A stretch of DNA of 64,000 nucleotides from Pleurodeles waltl. Taxonomy: Eukaryota; Chordata; Amphibia; Caudata; Salamandridae. The translations under genes were made by a program, and so were the position numbers. Location: NCBI RefSeq assembly GCF_031143425.1, contig NC_090441.1, positions 220,654,928 to 220,718,927 of the forward strand, given 5' to 3'. Under the pieces are notes generated by a model, which worked only from the letters and a program-made list of their open reading frames with translations, made no database searches and had not been told where the DNA came from. Positions 1 to 8,949 of this stretch are shown here, one piece after another. Positions within the stretch are counted from its first letter, which is position 1, and every line of letters begins with the position of its first letter.

Positions 1-692
1 CAGACTGCCCTACTTGTACTACTTTACCTCTCACTGACACACTGTCCTACTTTTACTACCTTACCTCTCACTAACACACTGTCCTACTTGTACTACCTTA
101 TCTCTGACTGACACACTGCCCTACTTGTACTACCTTAACCTCACTAACACACTGCCCTACTTGTATTACCTTACCTCTCAGTAACACACTGTCCTACTTG
201 TTCTACCTTACCTCTCACTGACACACTGCCCTACTTGTACTACCTTATCTCTCACCAACACACTGTCCTACTTGTACTACCTTACCTCTCACTGACAGAC
301 TGTCCTACTTATTCTACCTTACCTCTCACTGACACACTGCCCTACTTGTACTACCTTAACCTCACTAACACACTGTCCTACTTGTACTACTTTACACTGA
401 CACACTGTCCTACTTTGACTACCTTACTTCTCACTGGCACACTGCCCTACTTGTACTACCTTACCTCTCACTGACACACTGCCCTACTTGTACTACTTTA
501 CACTGACACACTGTCCTACTTGTACTACCTTACTTCTCACTGGCACACTGCCCTACTTGTACTACCTTACCTCTCACTAACACACTGTCCTACTTGTACT
601 ACCTTACCTCTCACTGACACAGTGCCCTACTTGTACTACCTTACCTCTCACTGACACACTGTCCTACTTGTATGAACTTACCTTTCATTAAC
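1..692. repeat. 37-bp minisatellite array, left part
   Basis: Tandem copies of a 37-bp unit containing cacactgtcctacttgtac followed by taccttacctctcactga. Units vary at a few sites (ctgaca/ctaaca, tgtcc/tgccc, some shortened). The array starts before the window and stops at 692, where a retrotransposon has entered. It resumes in phase at 11944. Because 37 is not a multiple of 3, the short open frames here cycle through all three phases every 111 bp and are not expected to be genes. Confidence 0.95.
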
Positions 693-3687
693 TGTAGGAG
701 GCTGGACTGGCTTGTAGTGAGTACCAAGGGGTACTTGCACCTTGCACCAGGCCCAGTTATCCCTTATTAGTGTATAGGGTGTCTAGCAGCTTAGGCTGAT
801 AGATAATGGTAGCTTAGCAAAGCAGCTCAGGCTGAACTAGGAGACGTGTGAAGCTACTACAGTACCACTTAGTGTCATATGCACAATATCATAAGAAAAC
901 ACAATACACAGTTATACTAAAAATAAAGGTACTTTATTTTTATGACAATATGCCAAAGTATCTTAGAGTGTACCCTCAGTGAGAGGATAGGAAATATACA
1001 CAAGATATATATACACAATAGCAAAAATATGCAGTATAGTCTTAGAAAACAGTGCAAACAATGTATAATTACAATAGGATGCAATGGGGAAACATAGGGA
1101 TAGGGGCAACACAAACCATATACTCCAAAAGTGGAATGTGAACCACGAATGGACCCCAAACCTATGTGACCTTGTAGAGGGTCGCTGGGACTATTAGAAA
1201 ATAGTGAGAGCTAGAAAAATAACCCTCCCCAAGACCCTGAAAAGTGAGTGCAAAGTGCACCAAAGTTCCCCTAAGGACAAAATAGTCGTGTTAGAGGGAG
1301 AATGCAAGGAAAACACAAATCAGCAATGCAACAACGATGGATTCCTGTCTGAAGGTACCTGTGGAACAAGGGGACCAAGTCCAAAAGTCACAAGCAGCTC
1401 GGAGATGGGCAGATGCCCAAGAAATGCCAGCGGTTGGTGCAAAGAAGCTCTTACTAGGCTGAAGAACTGTGAATACTGCAGGAACGACAAGGGCTAGAGA
1501 CTTCCCCTTTGGAGGATGGATCCCCCACGCCTTGGAGAGTCGTGCAGAAGTGGTTTCCCGCCGGATGGACGCCAACAAGCCTTGCTACACGCAAATCGTG
1601 CGTTTGGCGTTTTTGGACGCTGCTGGGGCCCAGGAGGGACCAGGAGGTCGCAAATTGGACCTGCAGAGACAGGGGACGTCGAGCAAGACAAGGAACCCTC
1701 ACTGAAGCAGGTAGCACCTGGAGAAGTGCCAGAAACAGGCACTACGAGGATGCGTGAAACGGTGCTCGCCGAAGTTGCACAAAGGAGTCCCACGTCGCCG
1801 GAGACCAACTTAGAAAGTCGTGCAATGCAGGTTAGAGTGCCGTGGACCCAGGCTTGGCTGTGCACGAAGGATTTCCGCCGGAAGTGCACAGGGGCCGGAG
1901 AAGCTTGCAAAGTCGCGGTTCCCAGCAATGCAGCCCAGCGAGGTGAGGCAAGGACTTACCTCCACCAAACTTGGGCTGAAGAGTCACTGGACTGTGGGGG
2001 TCACTTGGACGGTGTCGCTGGATTCGAGGGACCTCGCTCGTCGTGCTGAGAGGAGACCCAAGGGACCGGAGATGCAGCTTTTTGGTGCCTGCGGTTGCAG
2101 GGGGAAGATTCCGTCGACCCACGGGAGATTTCTTCGGAGCTTCTGGTGCAGAGAGGAGGCAGGCTACCCCCACAGCATGCACAAGCAGGAAAACAGTCGA
2201 GAAGGCGGCAGGATCAGCGTTACAGAGTTGCAGTAGTCGTCTTTGCTACTATGTTGCAGGTTTGCAGGCTTCCAGCGCGGTCAGCGGTCGATTCCTTATC
2301 AGAAGGTGAAGAGGGAGATGCAGAGGAACTCGGCTGAGCTCATGCATTCGTTATCTAAAGTTTCCCCAGAGACAGAGACCCTAAATAGCCAGAAAAGAGG
2401 GTTTGGCTACCTAGGAGAGAGGAAAGGCTACTAACACCTGAAGGAGCCTATCACAAGGAGTCTCTGACGTCACCTGGTGGCACTGGCCACTCAGAGCAGT
2501 CCAGTGTGCCAGCAGCACCTCTGTTTCCAAGATGGCAGAGGTCTGGAGCACACTGGAGGAGCTCTGGACACCTCCCATGGGAGGTGCAGGTCAGGGGAGT
2601 GGTCACTCCCCTTTCCTTTGTCCAGTTTCGCGCCAGAGCAGGGGCTAAGGGGTCCCTGAACCGGTGTAGACTGGCTTATGCAGAATTGGGCACCTCTGTG
2701 CCCAACAAAGCATTTCCAGAGGCTGGGGGAGGCTACTCCTCCCCTGCCTTCACACCATTTTCCAAAGGGAGAGGGTGTCACACCCTCTCTCAGAGGAAGT
2801 TCTTTGTTCTGCCATCCTGGGCCAGGCCTGGCTGGACCCCAGGAGGGCAGATGCCTGTCTGAGGGGTTGGCAGCAGCAGCAGCTGCAGAGAAACCCCTGG
2901 AAGGGCAGTCTGGCAGTATCAGGGTCTGTGCTACAGACCACTGGGATCATGGAATTGTACCAACAATGCCAGGATGGCATAGAGGGGGCAATTCCATGAT
3001 CATAGACATGTTACATGGCCATATTCGGAGTTACCATGGTGAAGCTACATATAGGTAGTGACCTATATGTAGTGCACGCGTGTAATGGTGTCCCCGCACT
3101 CACAAAGTTCAGTGAATTGGCTCTGAACAATGTGGGGGCACCTTGGCTAGTGCCAGGGTGCCCTCACACTAAGTAACTTTGCACCTAACCTTTACCAGGT
3201 AAAGGTTAGACATATAGGTGACTTATAAGTTACTTAAGTGCAGTGTAAAATGGCTGTGAAATAACGTGGACGTTATTTCACTCAGGCTGCAGTGGCAGGC
3301 CTGTGTAAGAATTGTCAGAGCTCCCTATGGGTGGCAAAAGAAATGCTGCAGCCCATAGGGATCTCCTGGAACCCCAATACCCTGGGTACCTCAGTACCAT
3401 ATACTAGGGGATTATAAGGGTGTTCCAGTAAGCCAATGTAAATTGGTAAAAATGGTCACTAGCCTGTCAGTGACAATTTGGAAAGAAATGAGAGAGCATA
3501 ACCACTGAGGTTCTGATTAGCAGAGCCTCAGTGAGACAGTTAGTCACTACACAGGTAACACATACAGGCACACTTATGAGCACTGGGGCCCTGGGTTACC
3601 AGGGTCCCAGTGACACATACAACTAAAACAACATATATACAGTGAAAAATGGGGGTAACATGCCAGGCAAGATGGTACTTTCCTACA
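693..3687 (-). repeat. 3' LTR of the gypsy element (2995 bp)
   Basis: On the plus strand it begins tgtaggaggctggactgg and ends gtactttcctaca. It is collinear with 8950-11943; the one-base length difference is an extra g near 1458. About 3 kb is very long for a gypsy LTR. A minus-strand AATAAA lies around 935-940, in the region expected for the polyadenylation signal. The short open frames in both LTR copies simply mirror each other and show no protein family, so I treat the LTR as non-coding. Confidence 0.95.
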
Positions 3688-3702
3688 CAACCCCCCCCCA
3701 AA
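3688..3702 (-). other. Polypurine tract
   Basis: Directly inside the 3' LTR the minus strand reads TTT, then nine G, then TTG. This purine run sits where plus-strand priming for LTR retrotransposons occurs. Position and composition are seen directly; the function is inferred from them. Confidence 0.8.
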
Positions 3703-3717
3703 CGAAGGACAATAAGA

Positions 3718-6700
3718 CTAGCCATTACCTGATGAGTCTTCATTGTCTAAGTGGAAATATCTGGAGAGTCCATCTGCATTGGAGTGGCTACTCCCAGGTC
3801 TATGTTCCACTGTATAGTCCATTCCCTGTAGGGATATGGACCACCTCAACAATTTAGGATTTTCACCTTTCATTTGTTTTAGCCAAAGTAGAGGTTTGTG
3901 GTCTGTCTGAACAATGAAGTGAGTGCCAAACAGGTATGGCCTCAACTTCTTCAGAGCCCAGACCACAGCAAAGGCCTCCCTCTCAATGGCAGACCAACGC
4001 TTTTCTCTAGGGGTCAACCTTCTACTAATAAAAGCAACAGGTTGATCCTGGCCCTCAGAATTAAGTTGTGATAGGACTGCCCCTACTCCTAATTCAGATG
4101 CATCAGTTTGGACATAGAATTTTTTAGAGTAACAAGGGCTTTTCAGGACAGGTGCAGAGCACATGGCCTGCTTCAGCTCCTCAAAAGCTTTCTGACAGTT
4201 TGCTGTCCATAATACCTTTTTAGGCATTTTCTTGGATGTGAGGTCATTAAGAGGGGCTGCAATGGAGCCATAGTTCTTAATGAACCTCCTGTAATACCCA
4301 GTGAGGCCTAGGAAGGCTCTCACCTGAGTCTGAGTGGTAGGGGGAATCCAATCAATAATAGTTTGGATTTTCCCCTGAAGTGGTGCAATCTGTTCCCCAC
4401 CAACAAGGTGTCCCAGATAAACCACCTTACCCTGCCCTATCTGGCACTTTGAAGCCTTGATAGTGAGGCCTGCCTTTTGCAGGGCCTCCAAAACTTTCCA
4501 AAGGTGGACCAGGTGATCATCCCAGCTGGAGCTAAAGACAGCTATATCATCCAAATATGCTGCACTGAAAGCTTCCAGCCCTTGCAGGACTGTGTTCACC
4601 AACCTCTGAAAAGTGGCAGGTGCATTTTTCAAACCAAAAGGCATTACAGTAAACTGGTAATGTCCTCCAATGGTAGAAAATGCAGTCTTAGGTTTAGCAT
4701 CTTCTGACATTTTGATCTGCCAATACCCTGCAGTCAAATCAAAAGTGCTTAGATACTTGGCAGATGCCAGTGTATCTATTAGCTCATCTGCCCTGGGTAT
4801 AGGGTGAGCATCTGTTTTGGTTACCAAGTTGAGACCTCTATAGTCTACACAAAACCTCATTTCCTTCTTTCCATCTTTAGAATTGGGTTTTGGTACCAGT
4901 ACCACAGGAGAAGCCCATGGACTGTCAGAGTGCTCAACCACTCCTAGTTCCAACATCTTCTGAACTTCTTGCTTTATGCAGTCCCTGACATGGTCAGGCT
5001 GCCTATAGATCTTACTTTTGACAGGTAAACTGTCTCCAGTATCTATAGTGTGCTCACACCAAGAAGTGGTGCCTGGCACAATGGAGAAGAGTTCTGAAAA
5101 TTGTCCTAGGAGATTTATGCAATTATCTTTCTGCTCAGCAGTAAGACAATCAGCCAAAACTACCCCTTCCACAAGAGCATCTTGTTCTGTGGAAGAGAAG
5201 AGATCAGGTAGAGGATCACTGTCTTCTTCCTGTCCCTCATCTGTTGCCATGAGCAGGGTGAGATCAGCCCTGTCATAGTAGGGTTTCAGGCGGTTGACAT
5301 GGAGCACCCTAAGGGGACTCCTGGCAGTGCCTAAGTCAACCAAGTAGGTGACTTCACCCTTCTTTTCAACAATTGTGTGTGGACCACTCCATTTATCTTG
5401 GAGTGCTCTTGGGGCCACAGGCTCCAAGACCCACACTTTCTGCCCTGGTTGGTACTGAACCAAAACAGCCTTCTGATCATGCCATTGCTTCTGGAGCTCT
5501 TGGCTGGCCTGAAGGTTTTTACTGGCCTTTTTCATGTACTCAGCCATCCTTGATCTGAGGCCAAGTACATAGTCCACAATATCCTGCTTAGGAGCTTTTA
5601 CAGGTTGTTCCCAACCCTCCTTTACAAGTGTGAGTGGACCCCTAACAGGGTGTCCAAAAAGAAGTTCAAAGGGGCTGAAGCCCACTCCTTTCTGGGGTAC
5701 CTCCCTGTAGGCAAAAAGGAGGCATGGTAGAAGGATATCCCATCTCCTGCGGAGTTTTTCAGGGAGTCCCATAATCATGCCTTTGAGAGTTTTATTAAAT
5801 CTCTCCACCAGTCCATTTGTTTGTGGATGATAGGGTGTTGTGAACTTGTAAGTTACACCACACTCCTTCCACATGGCCTTTAAGTATGCAGACATGAAAT
5901 TGCTTCCTCTGTCTGATACTACTTCCTTTGGGAAGCCCACCCTGGAAAATATTCCCAGGAGGGCCTTTGCCACTGCAGGAGCTGTAGTGGTCCTTAAAGG
6001 AATTGCTTCAGGATACCTTGTGGCATGGTCCACTACCACTAAGATAAACCTATTGCCTGAAGCAGTAGGAGGGTCAAGGGGGCCAACTATGTCAACCCCT
6101 ACCCTTTCAAAGGGAACCCCAACCACAGGCAGTGGGATAAGGGGTGCCTTTGGAGTGCCACCTGTCTTGCCACTGGCTTGACAGGTTTCACAGGACTTAC
6201 AAAATTCTTTTGTGTCCTCAGACATCCTAGGCCAATGAAACAGTGGTACCAATCTGTCCCAAGTTTTCATTTGACCCAGGTGCCCAGCTAAGGGAATGTC
6301 ATGTGCCAGTGTTAGGAGGAACTTTCTGTACTCCTGAGGAATCACTAATCTCCTGGCAGCTCCAGGTTTAGGATCCCTATGCTCAGTGTACAAGAGGTTG
6401 TCCTCCCAGTAAACTCTGTGTGAGTCACTGACATCCCCATTAGCCTGTTTGACAGCTTGCTGTCTGAGACCCTCTAATGTGGGACAGGTTTGCTGTGCCA
6501 CACTCAGCTCCTCTCTGGCAGGCCCCCCTTCACCCAAAAGCTCAGCAGTGTCTGCTTCCAGCTCCTCTGGTGTAGGTTCTGCACAGGGAGGGAATTCTTC
6601 TTCCTCAGAATTAGAATCCACTGTAGAGGGAGGGATAGTAGGAAGTGGTTTGCTTCTACTAGCCCTAGCTTTAGGGAGCACTTGGTCCATTGTTCCAGGA

Positions 6701-7455
6701 TCCAAGCTTCCCTGTCCTTTTTGCTTTTTGGCCTGAGCCCTTGTCAAAGCAAAAATATGCCCTGGGATGCCCAGCATTGCTGCATGGGCCTCCAACTCCA
6801 CATCTGACCAAGCTGATGTCTCCAAATCGTTCCCTAATAGACAGTCTACAGGTAAATCTGAAGCTACCACAACTTTCTTTGGACCAGATACCCCCCCCCA
6901 GTTGAGATTTACAACAGCCATGGGGTGGCTTTGTGTTATGTTGTGAGCATCGGTTACTTGGTACTGGTGTCCAAGTATGTGTTGTTCAGGGTGCACCAGT
7001 TTCTCAATCACCATTGTGACACTGGCACCTGTGTCCCTGTAGGCCTGGACCTCAACACCATTTATTAGGGTTAGTTGCTTGTACTTCTCCAAGTTATGGG
7101 GGCAAGCAACCAAAGTGGCTAAGTCAATAGCCCCTTCAGAGACTAAAGTAGCCTCTGTGGTCTCCCTAATCAGACCAACCCCAACTAAATTACCAAAAGT
7201 GAGCCCAGCTACTCCCTTGGATTGGCTATTAGTAGGTTTGCTCCCACCACCACTGCTATTAGTAGGGACACTAGGTGTAGCAGTAGGGGTTGTAGTGGTA
7301 GGAGCTGTGGTGCCTTTCTTTGGACAACTGGGATCTGTTGTCCAATGGCCTTTTATCTTACATAAATAGCACCATGGTTTCTTTTCCTTGTTCTGATTAG
7401 AGGAGGGTTTGGGCCCACCACCCCCACCAGAGTGTTTTTGTGGGCCTGATGAAGA
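3718..7455 (-). CDS. pol: Pol polyprotein: CCHC knuckle, protease, integrase, RT, RNase H
   Basis: Open without interruption from the codon after the gag stop down to 3718, in the same frame as gag. First comes a zinc knuckle (CYLCKIKGHW... C, spacing CX2CX4HX6C, slightly longer than the usual CX2CX4HX4C). The rest is numbered from the valine at 7113. The aspartic protease motif DTGA is at residues 27-30. The integrase HHCC has His271, His278, Cys308 and Cys311, and its catalytic triad is Asp341 (VGVDIVGP), Asp401 (VVSDRGSNF) and Glu437 (GLVERFNK). A GPY/F-like module lies near 577 (GPHTI). The RT has its YLDD box at 853-856. RNase H has Asp1004, Glu1046, Asp1071 and Asp1114. All catalytic residues are present. 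Integrase lying before RT is the Gmr1-clade arrangement. Pol would make the protease, copy the RNA and insert the DNA. No ATG opens this frame, so it depends on gag translation. Confidence 0.95.
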   Translation of the reverse strand, partial: SSSGPQKHSGGGGGPKPSSNQNKEKKPWCYLCKIKGHWTTDPSCPKKGTTAPTTTTPTATPSVPTNSSGGGSKPTNSQSKGVAGLTFGNLVGVGLIRETTEATLVSEGAIDLATLVACPHNLEKYKQLTLINGVEVQAYRDTGASVTMVIEKLVHPEQHILGHQYQVTDAHNITQSHPMAVVNLNWGGVSGPKKVVVASDLPVDCLLGNDLETSAWSDVELEAHAAMLGIPGHIFALTRAQAKKQKGQGSLDPGTMDQVLPKARASRSKPLPTIPPSTVDSNSEEEEFPPCAEPTPEELEADTAELLGEGGPAREELSVAQQTCPTLEGLRQQAVKQANGDVSDSHRVYWEDNLLYTEHRDPKPGAARRLVIPQEYRKFLLTLAHDIPLAGHLGQMKTWDRLVPLFHWPRMSEDTKEFCKSCETCQASGKTGGTPKAPLIPLPVVGVPFERVGVDIVGPLDPPTASGNRFILVVVDHATRYPEAIPLRTTTAPAVAKALLGIFSRVGFPKEVVSDRGSNFMSAYLKAMWKECGVTYKFTTPYHPQTNGLVERFNKTLKGMIMGLPEKLRRRWDILLPCLLFAYREVPQKGVGFSPFELLFGHPVRGPLTLVKEGWEQPVKAPKQDIVDYVLGLRSRMAEYMKKASKNLQASQELQKQWHDQKAVLVQYQPGQKVWVLEPVAPRALQDKWSGPHTIVEKKGEVTYLVDLGTARSPLRVLHVNRLKPYYDRADLTLLMATDEGQEEDSDPLPDLFSSTEQDALVEGVVLADCLTAEQKDNCINLLGQFSELFSIVPGTTSWCEHTIDTGDSLPVKSKIYRQPDHVRDCIKQEVQKMLELGVVEHSDSPWASPVVLVPKPNSKDGKKEMRFCVDYRGLNLVTKTDAHPIPRADELIDTLASAKYLSTFDLTAGYWQIKMSEDAKPKTAFSTIGGHYQFTVMPFGLKNAPATFQRLVNTVLQGLEAFSAAYLDDIAVFSSSWDDHLVHLWKVLEALQKAGLTIKASKCQIGQGKVVYLGHLVGGEQIAPLQGKIQTIIDWIPPTTQTQVRAFLGLTGYYRRFIKNYGSIAAPLNDLTSKKMPKKVLWTANCQKAFEELKQAMCSAPVLKSPCYSKKFYVQTDASELGVGAVLSQLNSEGQDQPVAFISRRLTPREKRWSAIEREAFAVVWALKKLRPYLFGTHFIVQTDHKPLLWLKQMKGENPKLLRWSISLQGMDYTVEHRPGSSHSNADGLSRYFHLDNEDSSGNG

Positions 7456-8676
7456 CTAATTTTTAGATTTGTCCCCACCCTTGTCAGAAGACTTACCATC
7501 CTTCTTTTTGTTGCCATCTTTGTCACCCCCTGTATGAACTTTTCTGTTCACTCTTGTTCTGACCCATTTGTCTGCCTTCTTTCCCAATTCTTGGGGAGAG
7601 GTCAGATCAGAGTCCACCAAGTACTGGTGCAACAAATCAGACACACAATTATTAAGAATATGCTCTCTCAGGATTAAGTTATACAGGCTGTCATAATCAG
7701 TAACTTTACTGCCATTTAACCACCCCTCCAAGGCCTTCACTGCCTGGTCAATGAAATCAACCCAGTCTTGTGAAGACTCCTTTTTGGTATCTCTGAACTT
7801 GATCCTGTACTGTTCAGTGGTTAAGCCATAACCATCCAGGAGTGCATTCTTAAGAACTTGGAAATTGTTAGCATCATTTTCTTTTACAGTAAGGAGCCTA
7901 TCCCTACCTTTTCCAGTAAATGATAGCCATAGGATAGCAGCCCACTGCCTTTGAGGGACATCCTGTACAGCACAGGCCCTCTCAAGTGCAGCAAACCACT
8001 TGTTAATGTCATCCCCCTCCTTGTAAGGGGGAACTATCTTATGCAGATTCCTGGAATCATGCTCTTTTGCAGGATGACTATGGGGAATACTGCTGCTGCC
8101 ACCATGGGTATCTAAACCCATTTTCTGTCTTTCCCTCTCTATTTCTAAAGACTGTCTATCCAAATCCAGCTGTTGCTTCTTGAGCTTCAGTCTGGTTTGC
8201 TCCACTCTCAATCTATTGAGCTCCCTTTCCAACAATCTGTCATCAGGGTGGGTGGGAGGGACATTTCTAGATACAGAGGTATGATGGGAATGAACAGAAG
8301 GAGACCTGTCCCTTACAGAGGGCACCCTAACAGCTTGGCTACCAGTATAATGTGAGAGCACATCATCAGTATGATGTGATTCAACCTCTGTACCAACTAT
8401 GCTAGACTGTCTAGTAATGGGCAGGCTGAGAAGTTTCTTTCCTGAACCTTTTCCTGGGGGAGTCCCTGGATCAGATTGAGAACCATTAGCTACTTTTTCT
8501 ACAGATTGGGCACTTATGGCCTTATCCTGTACTCTAAGCATATTAATTAACAGTTCTAAAGAAGGATTCTTCCCTACACTCAAACCTCTCTCTATGCAGA
8601 GACTCCTTGCTCCTTTCCAGCTAAGGTGATCATATGCAAGTTTGGACAGTTCAACTTTTTGGCCTGTGCCAGACAT
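7456..8676 (-). CDS. gag: Gag polyprotein, 406 aa, ends at an in-frame TAG
   Basis: ATG at 8676, about 270 bp inside the 5' LTR. The N-terminal 50 residues look like a small SAP-like helical region (inference). A Lys/Glu/Leu-rich coiled coil spans about 147-186. A SCAN-like capsid fold spans about 222-375 (from NKWFAALERACAVQDV to ADKWVRTR), as is usual for vertebrate gypsy Gag. The tail is a basic Lys/Asp/Gly stretch (KKKDGKSSDKGGDK). The frame stops at TAG (7456-7458) and continues open into the CCHC knuckle and pol. Gag would form the particle and bind RNA. The stop falls before the nucleocapsid knuckle, so a product ending there would lack the RNA-binding finger. That argues for a single inactivating mutation rather than a normal gag terminus, but readthrough cannot be excluded. 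Confidence 0.9.
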   Translation of the reverse strand: MSGTGQKVELSKLAYDHLSWKGARSLCIERGLSVGKNPSLELLINMLRVQDKAISAQSVEKVANGSQSDPGTPPGKGSGKKLLSLPITRQSSIVGTEVESHHTDDVLSHYTGSQAVRVPSVRDRSPSVHSHHTSVSRNVPPTHPDDRLLERELNRLRVEQTRLKLKKQQLDLDRQSLEIERERQKMGLDTHGGSSSIPHSHPAKEHDSRNLHKIVPPYKEGDDINKWFAALERACAVQDVPQRQWAAILWLSFTGKGRDRLLTVKENDANNFQVLKNALLDGYGLTTEQYRIKFRDTKKESSQDWVDFIDQAVKALEGWLNGSKVTDYDSLYNLILREHILNNCVSDLLHQYLVDSDLTSPQELGKKADKWVRTRVNRKVHTGGDKDGNKKKDGKSSDKGGDKSKN

Positions 8677-8930
8677 TTTTTAGAGAGAGTTAAAGTGATA
8701 GACAAAGAGAAAAAAGTTTTCAGAACTTTTTGGAAAGACAGAAACAAACTTTTTAAACTTTTAAGAACTTTTTTTGAAAGTTTAGAAGTACTTTTCAGCA
8801 CTTAGAAAAGAGTGAAAAGAGGAAATGCAAAACTTTTTGGCTATGTGTATATACACTGACCTTGTTTTGTATATTTTTCTCTTATGAAAAGTACAATGAC
8901 AAGAGTGGTAAGTAGTCTCAAAGCACTTAT

Positions 8931-8948
8931 CCCACCACTGCACAACCA
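8931..8948 (-). other. Candidate tRNA primer-binding site
   Basis: On the minus strand the sequence after the 5' LTR is TT, then TGG-like sequence reading TGGTTGTGCAGTGGTGGG. A TGG one base from the LTR is the expected complement of a tRNA CCA end. I could not assign the tRNA by eye, so the exact extent is inferred from position only. Confidence 0.5.
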
Positions 8949-8949
8949 A

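Noticed and set aside
235..474. Small proteins from the 37-bp array (here and at 12035-15972)
   Set aside because: 37 is not a multiple of 3; the peptides are periodic read-outs of a satellite cycling through three frames.
1204..2999. Numerous overlapping open frames in the LTR, repeated at 9451-11255
   Set aside because: They lie on both strands of the LTR and overlap each other. The second set exists only because the LTR is duplicated. No protein family is recognisable.
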